In this document: piece after piece, positions 1-8,514 of the stretch
Layout: each line of letters opens with the position of its first letter
How positions within the stretch are numbered: the first letter of the stretch is position 1
Made by a program: the position numbers and the translations under genes
NCBI RefSeq assembly: GCF_009674725.1
Contig: NZ_WKKH01000004.1
Span: 124,001-188,000 of the forward strand
Direction of reading: 5' to 3'
Source of the DNA: Pedobacter petrophilus
GTDB taxonomy: Bacteria; Bacteroidota; Bacteroidia; Sphingobacteriales; Sphingobacteriaceae
DNA length: 64,000 bases
Notes under the pieces: model-generated
Database searches by the model: none
What the model was told of the DNA's origin: nothing
Seen by the model: only the letters and a program-made list of their open reading frames with translations

Positions 1-480
1 GCGCTCAAGATATTTGGCAGAGATTTCCATGTTTTCTTCGATCGACTCTTCAGATAAATCCAACATGTGAGACGAAAACAAAGGTTTTCCGGTTTCAGCG
101 AAGAACTTTTCACCATGATCTAAAAGGCCGTCAATCCAGGGCAATAATTTTTTTGCAGCATGGTCTGTGTGTAAAACCACCGCAACACCATAATGTTCTG
201 CTAATAAATGTACATGTTTAGCTGCAGATACTGCTCCTAAAATACATGCCTGCAATTTCTCATTATCTAAAGATTTACCTGCGTAAAATTGCGCACCACC
301 ATTAGATAATTGAATCATAACAGGCGAATTTACTGCCTTAGCAGTTTCCAATACCGCGTTAACCGTATTTGTACCGGTTACGTTTACTGCTGGTAAAGCA
401 AACTGATGTTTTTTAGCCTGCTCAAATAATTCTTGAACGGCATCTCCGTAAATTACGCCTTTGTAGCCTTTTAAACTCAT
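1..480 (-). CDS. fbaA: Class II fructose-bisphosphate aldolase, N-terminal part (runs off the window)
   Basis: Reversible aldol cleavage of fructose-1,6-bisphosphate in glycolysis and gluconeogenesis; cytoplasmic, zinc-dependent. The first 160 codons are present, starting at the ATG at 480. The N-terminus (MSLKGYKGVIYGDAV), a stretch beginning NTVNAVLETAKAVNSPV, and the VVLHTDHAAKK segment carrying the Asp-His pair expected in class II enzymes support the family. The C-terminal metal ligands lie outside the window. It is divergent from accD across a 311-bp gap that probably holds promoters for both. Family assignment is firm; EC-level substrate is inferred from family. Confidence 0.9.
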   Translation of the reverse strand, partial: MSLKGYKGVIYGDAVQELFEQAKKHQFALPAVNVTGTNTVNAVLETAKAVNSPVMIQLSNGGAQFYAGKSLDNEKLQACILGAVSAAKHVHLLAEHYGVAVVLHTDHAAKKLLPWIDGLLDHGEKFFAETGKPLFSSHMLDLSEESIEENMEISAKYLER

Positions 481-502
481 CTCTTGTTAATTTTATTAAG
501 TC

Positions 503-531
503 CGAAGTTATAAAAAAAAATAACATTCCAA
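503..531 (-). promoter_or_regulatory. Candidate promoter of the aldolase gene
   Basis: Read on the minus strand, TTGG is followed after about 18 nt by TAACTTCG, close to the Bacteroidota -33/-7 pattern (TTTG, N19-21, TAnnTTTG). It sits about 22 nt upstream of the ATG at 480. Pattern match only. Confidence 0.35.
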
Positions 532-791
532 GCTTTTGTAACAACAGAATTATTTGCTTGACAATGAAATAGAGGCTGTTTAGTGTAAGAATCGCATTAT
601 CCTTAGTGTAGAAACTACACACTCTTGCTGGCAATTTCTGGCTTCTAAACCGCAAAGGCAAGTTTTTAATTAATTACGGAACATTTCTGAATTTCAGAAT
701 CGGCTACGGGTATATGACTATTTTACTCATGATAAGGGTCTACTTTATTATATTTTTCGTTTCTTTGCAATCCAATTCTTTAAAAAATTAT

Positions 792-1637
792 ATGGCTTGG
801 TTTAAGAGAGAAAATAAAGGTATCATCACCACAACGGAAGAGAAGAAAGAGGCACCGGATGGCGTGTGGAATAAGTGTCCAAATTGCAAAAAACCGCTAC
901 ATCAAACAGAATTGCAGGAAAACAAATACGTTTGTCACTACTGTAATTACCATTTGAGGGTAGGTTCTAAAGAATATTTTGAAGTTTTATTTGATAACAA
1001 TGAATTTAAAGAGCTTTTTGCAAACCTAACATCCGGCGATCCATTAAACTTCAACGACAACAAACCTTATACTGATAGAATTGTAGAAAGTCAGGCTAAA
1101 ACTGGTCTAAAAGACGCAATCCGGGCAGGTGTAGGTAAAATTGATGGGCAGGAACTCGTAATTGCCTGTATGGATTTTGCCTTCATTGGCGGATCTATGG
1201 GTTCGGTAGTAGGTGAGAAAATTGCCCGTTCCATCGATCATTCCATTAAACATAAAATTCCATTCCTCATGATTTCAAAATCAGGAGGTGCACGAATGAT
1301 GGAAGCTGCATTTTCATTAATGCAAATGGCTAAGACTTCAGCTAAACTCGCCTTATTGAGCCAGGCAAAAATCCCATATATTTCTTTATTAACAGACCCT
1401 ACCACTGGTGGCGTTACTGCATCATATGCCATGCTCGGCGATATTAACGTTGCAGAACCCGGTGCTTTAATCGGCTTTGCTGGTCCGAGGGTAATCAAAG
1501 AAACCATTAAAAAAGATCTTCCAAAGGGTTTCCAGACATCAGAATTTGTTCTGGAGCATGGATTTCTTGATTTTATCGTAGATAGAAGAGCAATGAAAGC
1601 AAAATTAAGTGCTTTTATAAAGATGATGAATAATTAA
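792..1637 (+). CDS. accD: Acetyl-CoA carboxylase carboxyltransferase subunit beta
   Basis: Transfers the carboxyl group from carboxybiotin to acetyl-CoA, giving malonyl-CoA for fatty acid synthesis; works in an alpha2beta2 complex with AccA. The 281-aa protein has the N-terminal zinc finger (CPNC then CHYC, about residues 28-50) typical of bacterial AccD, then the crotonase-like carboxyltransferase core with [11 protein letters not shown] and [20 protein letters not shown] start at ATG 792 ([10 protein letters not shown]), the conserved family N-terminus; an upstream in-frame codon at 714 would add a 26-residue hydrophobic leader that does not belong to this cytoplasmic enzyme. No Shine-Dalgarno is seen. 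accA is not in the window. Confidence 0.95.
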   Translation: MAWFKRENKGIITTTEEKKEAPDGVWNKCPNCKKPLHQTELQENKYVCHYCNYHLRVGSKEYFEVLFDNNEFKELFANLTSGDPLNFNDNKPYTDRIVESQAKTGLKDAIRAGVGKIDGQELVIACMDFAFIGGSMGSVVGEKIARSIDHSIKHKIPFLMISKSGGARMMEAAFSLMQMAKTSAKLALLSQAKIPYISLLTDPTTGGVTASYAMLGDINVAEPGALIGFAGPRVIKETIKKDLPKGFQTSEFVLEHGFLDFIVDRRAMKAKLSAFIKMMNN

Positions 1638-1655
1638 TTTGGTAAAAAATAATAA

Positions 1656-1705
1656 GAAAAGCAGGGCTTGAAATACTTCGGTTATTTCAGTCCTGCTTTT
1701 TGCTT
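1656..1705 (+). terminator. Terminator after accD
   Basis: AAAAGCAGGGCTTGAAATA pairs with TATTTCAGTCCTGCTTTT around a CTTCGG loop and runs into a T-rich tract, 19 nt after the accD stop. A second small hairpin (CCCGAT-AAAA-ATCGGG, 1711-1726) follows. Confidence 0.85.
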
Positions 1706-1840
1706 TTAGTCCCGATAAAAATCGGGAGCTACCGCGGCAATCAGGTTTAGATAATATTGGGCTGTGATTCTTAGCAATGACAGTTTCCTTTCTAAAACCT
1801 AAAATGTTTAGGTTAACTTGAATGAATATTTAGGCCGCCT

Positions 1841-2194
1841 GTTGAAACAGGACGGAATGAGGGTGATAGCGACCGCTTTAGACACCTTGCATTTCATCGC
1901 CATTGAATTTAAGCAATGGCAATCATCATAATTGCGATTCCATACCTAACTATCTTTAAACACATTTCCTCCATCCGTTGAAACAGGACGGCAATGATGG
2001 TAATAGCGATCGCTTTAGACACCTTGCATTTCATTGCCATTGAATTTAGGCAATGGCAATCATAATTGCAATTACATACACTCATGTTTTAAATCATTAT
2101 CTCGCTGTCCATTGAAACAGGACGGCAATGATGGTAACAGCGATCGCTTTAGACACCTTGCATTTCATTGCCATTGAATTTATTCAATGGGGCA
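1841..2194 (+). repeat. Three tandem copies of a ~135-bp intergenic repeat
   Basis: Units start at 1841, 1977 and 2112 (spacing 136 and 135); the third is cut short. The first ~88 bp of each unit are highly conserved, the remaining ~47 bp less so. Every unit carries a hairpin: copy 2 has ATTGCCATTG pairing perfectly with CAATGGCAAT around 8 nt (about 2032-2061); copy 1 has one mismatch; copy 3 keeps only the inner 6 bp. Copies 2 and 3 contain the palindrome AGCGATCGCT; copy 1 has AGCGACCGCT. No ORF spans the array. It lies between accD and the M28 peptidase and accounts for much of the 696-bp gap. Confidence 0.85.
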
Positions 2195-2333
2195 AATATA
2201 TAATCAAAGCCAAATCCCTTTGCCAGTTTGTAATAGAATACTCTAAACCATCCAATCTGCAACATTTCTATTAACATCCGTTTCCCCTCCCCTTATTAGC
2301 TAAATTAGCGAGATCAAAAAACTAATCTTAATT

Positions 2334-3881
2334 ATGAATAAAAAGTTACTCCTACCAACCCTACTCCTATTTGCTTCGGGCTTTACATTTGCTCAAGACA
2401 AAAAGGTAATCGATAACATTGTAAAAGAAGTACATGAAAATTCTCAGTTGGAAAAACTGGCGCACGAGCTTTTAGATGTTGTGGGGCCACGTTTAGTTGG
2501 TTCTCCACAAATGAAACAAGCAAATGACTGGGCTGTAAAGAAATATAGCGACTGGGGAATTTCGGCAAAAAATGAAAAGTGGGGCGAATGGGCAGGCTGG
2601 GAAAGGGGCGTTACCCACATCGATTTGGTAAGCCCAAGAGTAAGATCTTTAGAAGGTACTCAATTAGCATGGAGTCCATCTACCAATGGCAAAACGATTA
2701 ATGCAGAAGCGATTATCCTTCCTGCAATTACAGATTCGGTCGCTTTCCAAAAATGGTTACCGAATGTTAATGGAAAGATCGTGTTAATCTCTATGAATCA
2801 ACTTTCTGGCAGGCCGGAAAAGAACTGGGAAGAATTTGCAACGAAAGATTTATTTGAAAAATTTAAAAAAGAAAAAACTGAGGCATTAAAGGCGTGGACA
2901 GCGAGCATGACAAAAACCGGTTACAATGCAAAAACGCTTCCGGTAGCTTTAGAAAATGCCGGAGCTGTTGCTGTGGTCATTAATAACTGGTCGCAAGGAT
3001 TTGGGGTAGATAAAATTTTCGGCGCCAATACTACTAAAGTTCCGACATTAGATTTATCAGTGGAAGATTATGGATTAGTTTATCGCCTGGCTTTAAATGG
3101 TAATAAGCCTATGTTAAAGATCGAATCAGAATCTAAAAAATTAGGTGCCGTACCAACGTTCAATACTATTGCTGAGATTAAAGGCAAGCAAAAACCAAAG
3201 GAATATGTAATGCTGTCTGCTCACTTCGATTCCTGGGATGGGGCCAGTGGGGCAACCGATAACGGATCAGGAACAATTATGATGATGGAAGCCATGCGCA
3301 TTTTGAAGAAGTTCTATCCAAATCCAAAACGTACCATTTTAGTTGGACACTGGGGAAGTGAAGAACAAGGTTTAAATGGCTCAAGGGCATTTGTAGAGGA
3401 CCATCCGGAAGTTGTAAATAATTTACAGGCGCTATTTAACCAGGATAACGGAACAGGTAGAGTAGTAAACATCGGCGGACAAGGGTTTGCAAAATCGAAA
3501 AACTATATCACCAGTTGGCTAAACGCAGTACCTGATACTATTAAAAATCAAATCAAAACCAGCTTTCCAGGAATGCCGGGAGCCGGCGGCTCTGATTTTG
3601 CATCATTCGTTGCAGCAGGTGCTTTGGGTTATTCATTAAGCTCCACCAGTTGGGATTATGGAACTTATACCTGGCATACTAACCGCGATAGCTATGACAA
3701 ATTAGTATTCGACGAAATTCGCAGCAATGTAATCTTAGCTGCAATTATGGTCTATATGGCTTGCGAAGATCCCGAAAAAACATCAACAGAAAAAGCCACA
3801 GATTTGCCTGTTAACGAACGTACCGGCAAGCCAGCAACCTGGCCAGTTCAATCTAAATCTAACCGCAAAGGCGGAATGTAA
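2334..3881 (+). CDS. Secreted M28 family zinc metallopeptidase (carboxypeptidase Q-like)
   Basis: Predicted periplasmic or secreted peptidase of 515 aa. Residues 1-20 are a signal peptide (MNKKLLLPTLLLFASGFTFA, cut before Q21). A PA-like insert domain lies about 120-265 and the M28 core from about 280. Metal and catalytic residues visible: H297-x-D299, bridging Asp D309 in GATDNGSG, E343/E344 in WGSEEQGLNGS, an Asp in NQDNGTG, and a late His in TYTWHTNRDSYDKL. Length and order resemble plasma glutamate carboxypeptidase/carboxypeptidase Q. Substrate cannot be told from sequence. It is monocistronic between the repeat array and the convergent cydB. A second, shorter M28 peptidase lies at 41021. 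Confidence 0.85.
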   Translation: MNKKLLLPTLLLFASGFTFAQDKKVIDNIVKEVHENSQLEKLAHELLDVVGPRLVGSPQMKQANDWAVKKYSDWGISAKNEKWGEWAGWERGVTHIDLVSPRVRSLEGTQLAWSPSTNGKTINAEAIILPAITDSVAFQKWLPNVNGKIVLISMNQLSGRPEKNWEEFATKDLFEKFKKEKTEALKAWTASMTKTGYNAKTLPVALENAGAVAVVINNWSQGFGVDKIFGANTTKVPTLDLSVEDYGLVYRLALNGNKPMLKIESESKKLGAVPTFNTIAEIKGKQKPKEYVMLSAHFDSWDGASGATDNGSGTIMMMEAMRILKKFYPNPKRTILVGHWGSEEQGLNGSRAFVEDHPEVVNNLQALFNQDNGTGRVVNIGGQGFAKSKNYITSWLNAVPDTIKNQIKTSFPGMPGAGGSDFASFVAAGALGYSLSSTSWDYGTYTWHTNRDSYDKLVFDEIRSNVILAAIMVYMACEDPEKTSTEKATDLPVNERTGKPATWPVQSKSNRKGGM

Positions 3882-3904
3882 AAACATTTTATAAGATTTA
3901 GAAA

Positions 3905-3934
3905 GGAGCATTTGGAAACAGGTGCTCTTTTTTT
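3905..3934 (+). terminator. Weak terminator after the M28 peptidase
   Basis: GAGCA pairs with TGCTC (3906-3910/3923-3927) and is followed by a run of seven or eight T, 24 nt past the stop. The stem is short, so this is tentative. Confidence 0.5.
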
Positions 3935-4052
3935 ATTTAGATACACTTTACGGCTGCCTTAAATTTTTAAACGTGATCAGACCTAAATCCTTATGGTTTA
4001 ACTTGATTAAAATGATTCTCGTCCCATCTACTTACCAATGGCAACCTTCCCG

Positions 4053-5057
4053 CTACTCCTCTTTCTTCTGAAACTTATAAAACAAATAACCTAAAAAAGG
4101 CAAGATCAGGATGCTTCCAAGAAGAAGTGCTAAACCCAAACTATAAATCGTTTTTTCTGGTCCAACGGTTTCAAAAAGCGAAATCGAATTGCCATTTTTT
4201 AACCGGATGAAATTTGGAAAATGTGCATAGCTGATAGCCACCAAAATCATGGTCACCTGAAAGCCTGCCAGAACACGAAGAATTTTAGTTTTTCCTTTGA
4301 TAAGGAGATACCAAAGCAGTATCAGCGACAAACTCGCTAAAATAATTGCCCCTAGGCCTACTGTGTTTTTGAATACCCAATCAATTAATGGAATTTTATC
4401 CAGTTGTGCAGCAATAAATACCATTGCACCAAATACTACCGCAGCAATATTCATATATTCAGCCTTCTTAATAAAACGGCGTTTATCCTGCGCATCCTCC
4501 GTTTCGCCAATCAGGTAAATCGCTGCTAAAAAGCCGCACAACGCCACGGTAAAAAGTCCAACAGAAACAGAAAACCAGTTTAACCAGCTCCAGATGTAGG
4601 CCGATAGGAAATCTTTGGCTTCCGTATCAATATGCCCGGAAATTACGCTTCCGGCAATAATGCCTAAAAACAAAGGAGTTATGAAACTGGAATACCTGAA
4701 AATACGATTGTAAAGCCATTGCATATCATCCTTAATGGCATCATAATGGCGAAACACAAAAGCCGTTCCCCGGGCGATAATACCAATAAGCATGATAAGA
4801 AGGGGAATATGAAGATATACCGACATTGTGGTATAAATATGTGGGAAGCCAACAAACAAGATCACAATCGCAATGATCAACCACATATGGTTGGCTTCCC
4901 AAACCGGGCCAATGGCCTGATACATCGTTTTGCGGGTTTTACTTCTATTTTTTGCTGATGTAAACAGTTCGATTATTCCGGCCCCAAAATCAGCTCCGCC
5001 TAAAAGGAAATAAAGAAGAATACCCAAACATAAAAAGGTGACGACAACGTATTCCAT
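4053..5057 (-). CDS. cydB: Cytochrome bd ubiquinol oxidase subunit II
   Basis: Second subunit of the bd-type terminal oxidase, which reduces O2 to water with quinol and has high oxygen affinity. The 334-aa protein starts MEYVVVTFLCLGILLYFLLGGADFGAGI, where GGADFGAGI is the CydB signature in the first helix, followed by QAIGPVWEANHMWLI and further helices (about eight to nine in all). It starts 2 nt after the cydA stop, so the two are one operon. No cydX/ybgT-like small ORF was seen downstream. Confidence is high from order, length and signature. Confidence 0.93.
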   Translation of the reverse strand: MEYVVVTFLCLGILLYFLLGGADFGAGIIELFTSAKNRSKTRKTMYQAIGPVWEANHMWLIIAIVILFVGFPHIYTTMSVYLHIPLLIMLIGIIARGTAFVFRHYDAIKDDMQWLYNRIFRYSSFITPLFLGIIAGSVISGHIDTEAKDFLSAYIWSWLNWFSVSVGLFTVALCGFLAAIYLIGETEDAQDKRRFIKKAEYMNIAAVVFGAMVFIAAQLDKIPLIDWVFKNTVGLGAIILASLSLILLWYLLIKGKTKILRVLAGFQVTMILVAISYAHFPNFIRLKNGNSISLFETVGPEKTIYSLGLALLLGSILILPFLGYLFYKFQKKEE

Positions 5058-5059
5058 AA

Positions 5060-6391
5060 TTAATGATTTAGGGTTTCTGTTGTTGGATTATTATACAATA
5101 CAGGAACCATTTTAATTTGCCTGTATAAAAGAAACGTTACAACGATGCTAAGCGAGATATAAATTGCTGAAAATATATAAAAGGAATAAGCGATACCAGG
5201 CATAGGGGTTACGGCATCTTTCGTACGCATAATTCCATAAATAATCCATGGCTGCCGCCCAACCTCCGTGACTACCCAACCTGCCTCCAGCGCAACATAA
5301 CCCAGCGGGATAGCAAACACAAATAATTTGAGCAGCCAGGTTTTCTCTAAAAATGATTTTTTTCTAAATAAATTGATGAAAAACACCAGCGAGATCATTG
5401 CCAGCAGTGTACCAATGCCAACCATAATCTGAAAAGCATAATGAGTAATGGCTACTGGCGGTTGCTCATTTTTAGGAATCTGGTCCAAACCTTTTACTTC
5501 CCCTTTAAAATCGCCATGGGCGAGGAAACTTAAAGCACCCGGGATCTTAATCGCACCCTTTACGGTTTGTTCTTTTTCATTTACAATCCCGCCGATTAAC
5601 AAGGGAGCAGGTTTTTCTGTTTTATAAAGCGCCTCCATTGCCGCAAGCTTTGCTGGTTGCCGCTTCGCTACATCCTTTGCAGATATATCGCCACTTAATG
5701 GTTGAAGCAGGGCACCAATACAGGCAAATACAGCCGCAATTTTAAACGCCCTCAAATGAAATACTTTATTTTGATTTCTTAAAATCATTAAGGCGTGTAC
5801 TCCAGCCACTGCAAACCCAGTCGCTGTAAAGGCTGCCAAACACATGTGCAAAGCCTGAGAAAACCATGCCTTATTAAACATGGCCTGAATTGGATCGACA
5901 TTGAGATATTGTCCGTTAACAAAATCGAATCCTGCCGGACTATTCATCCAGGCATTCGCAGCAACCACTAATATTCCTGAGGCTAAGCCACTTACACCAA
6001 CCACCATTCCGGTAAACCAATGAAACCATTTATTCAGTTTATTCCATCCGTAAAGGAAAAAGCCCAATGCAATAGCTTCGATAAAAAAGGCTGTTCCTTC
6101 AAGTGAAAAAGGCATTCCGAAAATCGGACCGGCGTGCTCCATAAATTTTGGCCAGAGTAAACCCAGCTCAAAAGACAACATGGTACCAGATACTGCGCCT
6201 GTAGCAAAGAAGATTGCCACGCCTTTACTCCAGGCCTTAGTCAGGTTTTTATAAACCTCATCGTTGGTTTTTAACCATTTATAGTGTGATACTGCCATAA
6301 AAAACGGCATCACCATTCCGATACAAGAAAAAATAATGTGAAAGCCTAAGGATAAGGCCATCTGGGATCGTGCAGCTAAAAAATCATCCAT
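5060..6391 (-). CDS. cydA: Cytochrome bd ubiquinol oxidase subunit I
   Basis: Heme-bearing subunit of the bd oxidase; oxidises quinol at the periplasmic Q-loop. At 443 aa it is shorter than the ~520-aa E. coli protein, as expected for short-Q-loop forms. Likely ligands: H18 (heme b595 region, in LGFHIIF), E98 and E105 (SLEGTAFFIEA), H182 (QALHMCL) and M323 (AFQIMVGIG) for heme b558. The Q-loop shows SGDISAKDVAKRQPAKLAA, and GRQPW occurs near residue 380. First gene of cydAB. A -7-like box lies about 27 nt upstream. Residue assignments are by analogy with E. coli CydA. Confidence 0.94.
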   Translation of the reverse strand: MDDFLAARSQMALSLGFHIIFSCIGMVMPFFMAVSHYKWLKTNDEVYKNLTKAWSKGVAIFFATGAVSGTMLSFELGLLWPKFMEHAGPIFGMPFSLEGTAFFIEAIALGFFLYGWNKLNKWFHWFTGMVVGVSGLASGILVVAANAWMNSPAGFDFVNGQYLNVDPIQAMFNKAWFSQALHMCLAAFTATGFAVAGVHALMILRNQNKVFHLRAFKIAAVFACIGALLQPLSGDISAKDVAKRQPAKLAAMEALYKTEKPAPLLIGGIVNEKEQTVKGAIKIPGALSFLAHGDFKGEVKGLDQIPKNEQPPVAITHYAFQIMVGIGTLLAMISLVFFINLFRKKSFLEKTWLLKLFVFAIPLGYVALEAGWVVTEVGRQPWIIYGIMRTKDAVTPMPGIAYSFYIFSAIYISLSIVVTFLLYRQIKMVPVLYNNPTTETLNH

Positions 6392-6417
6392 ATCTGATAT
6401 TTGGATTTGGTATGACG

Positions 6418-6425
6418 CAAATATA
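6418..6425 (-). promoter_or_regulatory. Candidate -7 box of cydAB
   Basis: On the minus strand TATATTTG matches TAnnTTTG, ending 27 nt before the cydA ATG. No clear -33 TTTG was found at the expected distance. Confidence 0.4.
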
Positions 6426-6580
6426 ACTGATAGCGAATTACTTATATGCCTTTTAATCTGCTACTTTAAAAGTATTTTGAATATAGAATGTTTTTAAATT
6501 GAAAATAGATTTGGTAATATTCTAAGCACATTTGCATAAAGTTTAAGCACAAAATTTCAATTTCATTTTGAAAGAAAAAA

Positions 6581-7486
6581 CTAAACTCCTTTCAGTTCAT
6601 CGTATGCTGCACTCAGGCTTCTCTGAATCCCATCCCCCTGCCATTCTTCCCCATTAGGAATAGCTGTGGCTTTTAAAATATCTTCTTTGCTTTTCCCAGC
6701 TTTGATTGCTCCGCTTACAAAAGTTAACAAATGCTGTAAGTAATTCCGAAAAGCCTTTACATCAGCCTTGTTCCCGGTTACCTTCTCTGGTTCGCGGCTA
6801 TGTCCGAATATAAACATTGTATCATTATCAAACTGATTATGGATTTTATCCAAAGCAACAATCCAGTTTCCAATATGAGCGCCATTTTCCCGGTCGATAT
6901 AGGGATATTTTCTATTGGAAACCAAATCACCTACGTGAACAATATTTGCATTTTCAAAATGATAAACGGCATCTCCGTTGGTATGGCCTGAGCCATAGTA
7001 ATAGGCACTGATTTTTTCATCTCCAACTGGAGCTTTCCAACCGATACCAAAGGTGGTATCAGGTAACAAAACCTGATCTAAATTATTTGCTTTCTCGGCC
7101 GCTCTTTTCTGATTAACCAATGAATTTTGGTGGGCTACTACCTTTTCAGCGAGCCCCTTAAATGCAATATTTCCGGCAGTATGGTCACCATGGTGGTGCG
7201 TATTGATTAAATACTTGAAGGGCTTTTCTCCAAGTTTTTTTAATTCTTCAATAACATGTGGCGCCGATGTTGGAAACTGCGAGTCAATAACGGCAAAGCC
7301 ACTTGAGGAGTTTAACCAGCCGATTGTTCCACCTTGCGCTGTGAAAATACCTACATTATTTCTCAAAGGTTTAAAGAGATGTGCAAAAGATTTTTGGTTT
7401 GCAAAAACATCACTTTTATAAATAGACAAAAGTGCCATTGCCAATGCTGAATCTCTGATAAATTTTCTTCTTTCCATTTTGCTCAT
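6581..7486 (-). CDS. Exported metallo-beta-lactamase-fold hydrolase with Tat-like signal
   Basis: Zinc hydrolase of the metallo-beta-lactamase superfamily with an N-terminal MERRKFIRDSALAMAL segment, a twin-arginine-type signal (RRKFI) ending near FANQK. The metal motif is THHHGDHTAGN, with later ligands in YYGSGHTNGDAVYHF (His) and VHVGDLV (Asp) and in FGHSREP (His). The substrate is unknown; such proteins include quinoprotein-relay MBLs and B-class beta-lactamase relatives, so a resistance role should not be assumed. I start at ATG 7486; ATG 7477 (MERRKF) is equally plausible. The longer reading from 7498 begins with GTG inside a hairpin and is less likely. tatA is at 39822. Confidence 0.75.
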   Translation of the reverse strand: MSKMERRKFIRDSALAMALLSIYKSDVFANQKSFAHLFKPLRNNVGIFTAQGGTIGWLNSSSGFAVIDSQFPTSAPHVIEELKKLGEKPFKYLINTHHHGDHTAGNIAFKGLAEKVVAHQNSLVNQKRAAEKANNLDQVLLPDTTFGIGWKAPVGDEKISAYYYGSGHTNGDAVYHFENANIVHVGDLVSNRKYPYIDRENGAHIGNWIVALDKIHNQFDNDTMFIFGHSREPEKVTGNKADVKAFRNYLQHLLTFVSGAIKAGKSKEDILKATAIPNGEEWQGDGIQRSLSAAYDELKGV

Positions 7487-7516
7487 AATAAAAGCCACAA
7501 CGATATGCTGTGGCTT
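7484..7516 (-). terminator. Hairpin and T-run just before the MBL-fold gene
   Basis: AAGCCACA (7492-7499) pairs perfectly with TGTGGCTT (7509-7516) around 9 nt. On the minus strand it is followed by TTTTATT and immediately by ATG 7486. It looks like a terminator for the upstream small gene (7555-7758), or a 5' structure controlling the MBL gene. Confidence 0.55.
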
Positions 7517-7554
7517 AAATTTAATAATTTAACCTGAAATAATGCTGATCAGCA

Positions 7555-7758
7555 CTAGATTCCTGAACCTGGTGTTGTACCTGGCTCGTGGCCCGGGCCA
7601 AAAGAGTTATTCTTACGATCCTTATCTTTATTAAATAAGTTGGTAGCTACTTTTGATGACTTATTTTCGTCTAACTTTCTATCATCTTTAACATCTTCTG
7701 CAGTTTTATCGAGTAATTCATTCTCAACAACTTTTCCTTTTTCTTTATTGGTTTCCAT
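7555..7758 (-). CDS. Uncharacterised 67-aa hydrophilic protein, small paralog A
   Basis: No family recognised. The protein is very polar (Lys/Asp/Glu/Asn-rich from 3 to 50) with no membrane segment or signal peptide, and ends in a Gly/Pro-rich tail, SFGPGHEPGTTPGSGI. It aligns without gaps over all 67 residues with the next minus-strand gene (7895-8098): 22 identities, including ME at the start, FNK at 42-44, RK-x-NSFG at 48-54, HE at 57-58 and PG at 63-64. Conserved length and the conserved tail argue that it is a real gene. Function unknown; probably cytoplasmic and disordered. Confidence 0.65.
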   Translation of the reverse strand: METNKEKGKVVENELLDKTAEDVKDDRKLDENKSSKVATNLFNKDKDRKNNSFGPGHEPGTTPGSGI

Positions 7759-7894
7759 AGTGATTTAAAATTGATGTACTATAGAAACACATCAAAAATA
7801 ATATTGTTTTTAAGCAGCTGTTTTTGGAATGAATTTAATGCATAACGCTAACCATCCTTTTGCAAAAGACATTGGCTTAATAGGAAATAAATCA

Positions 7895-8098
7895 CTATAA
7901 CATTGCGCCCGGTAATTTCCTTAATTCATGAATACAGCCAAAAGAATTGAATTTCCGCTTGTGAACTTTATTGAAGTGATGTGAAGATTCAAAAGAGAAA
8001 GGTGATAAAATGAATTTGTAAATGTGTTTTCTATCTTCTGATAGTTTCTCGCTCAATCCTGAAGTTTCAGGATGAGCATTAGTTTGATCGTTTTCCAT
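7895..8098 (-). CDS. Uncharacterised 67-aa protein, small paralog B
   Basis: Paralog of the adjacent 67-aa protein (22/67 identical, no gaps, both ending at TAG). I chose ATG 8098 (MENDQTNAHPE) because it gives the same length and starting ME as paralog A; an ATG at 8131 would add 11 residues. The middle (IYKFILSPFSFESS) is more hydrophobic than in A, and the tail NSFGCIHELRKLPGAML keeps NSFG, HE and PG but loses the other Gly/Pro. It may have diverged in function or be decaying. A 136-bp gap separates it from A. Confidence 0.5.
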   Translation of the reverse strand: MENDQTNAHPETSGLSEKLSEDRKHIYKFILSPFSFESSHHFNKVHKRKFNSFGCIHELRKLPGAML

Positions 8099-8514
8099 AA
8101 CAACAAGTTTAGAGGAAGCTTGCACTTCCATGGTTAGATAAATTTCAAATACAGTTAATTCTCTGCTGAAGAACCTATAAAAATTATTTTACATTTTGCT
8201 TTACCTTATACCATGGGATCTGATAAGGTATCGTAGAGGAAGAAGATATATTGGCTTTTTGGTTTGCCTTTGTATAATTAAATTTAACGTTTTAATTTCA
8301 GATTTACAAGGAATATAAAATTTGGTCTATTTAGTTATTATTAGCGTGAAGATAACAACATGCTAAGGTTACAAAAAGGTGCTTTGGTTAACTGCACAAT
8401 GGGGTATGATAGACTGACAATGATCAAAGAACTAGTCTTGATTTTCCAAAAAAAAAATCTCATAAAAAAAGTCTCAGATTTCTCCGAGACTGATCCTATT
8501 TGGTTAATGATATT
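8099..8514. other. Non-coding region between small paralog B and the cysteine desulfurase
   Basis: About 415 bp without a convincing gene. It holds an 8-bp inverted repeat, TACCTTAT (8202-8209) and ATAAGGTA (8223-8230), upstream of small paralog B, and the desulfurase terminator at its right end. A promoter for the small genes is expected here but no good -33/-7 pair was found. Confidence 0.5.
8455..8491 (-). terminator. Terminator of the cysteine desulfurase gene
   Basis: On the minus strand AGTCTCGGA pairs with TCTGAGACT and is followed by a run of seven T and a further T-rich stretch, 24 nt after the stop. Confidence 0.85.

Noticed and set aside
422..661. 79-aa minus-strand ORF upstream of accD
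   Set aside because: It overlaps the aldolase start and promoter region and has no recognisable domain.
714..791. Longer accD N-terminus from 714
   Set aside because: The conserved AccD start is MAWFKRE at 792; the extra 26 residues are hydrophobic and out of family.
6581..7498. MBL-fold protein as a beta-lactamase resistance gene
   Set aside because: The MBL superfamily is broad; no class-specific residues of clinical B1-B3 enzymes were confirmed.
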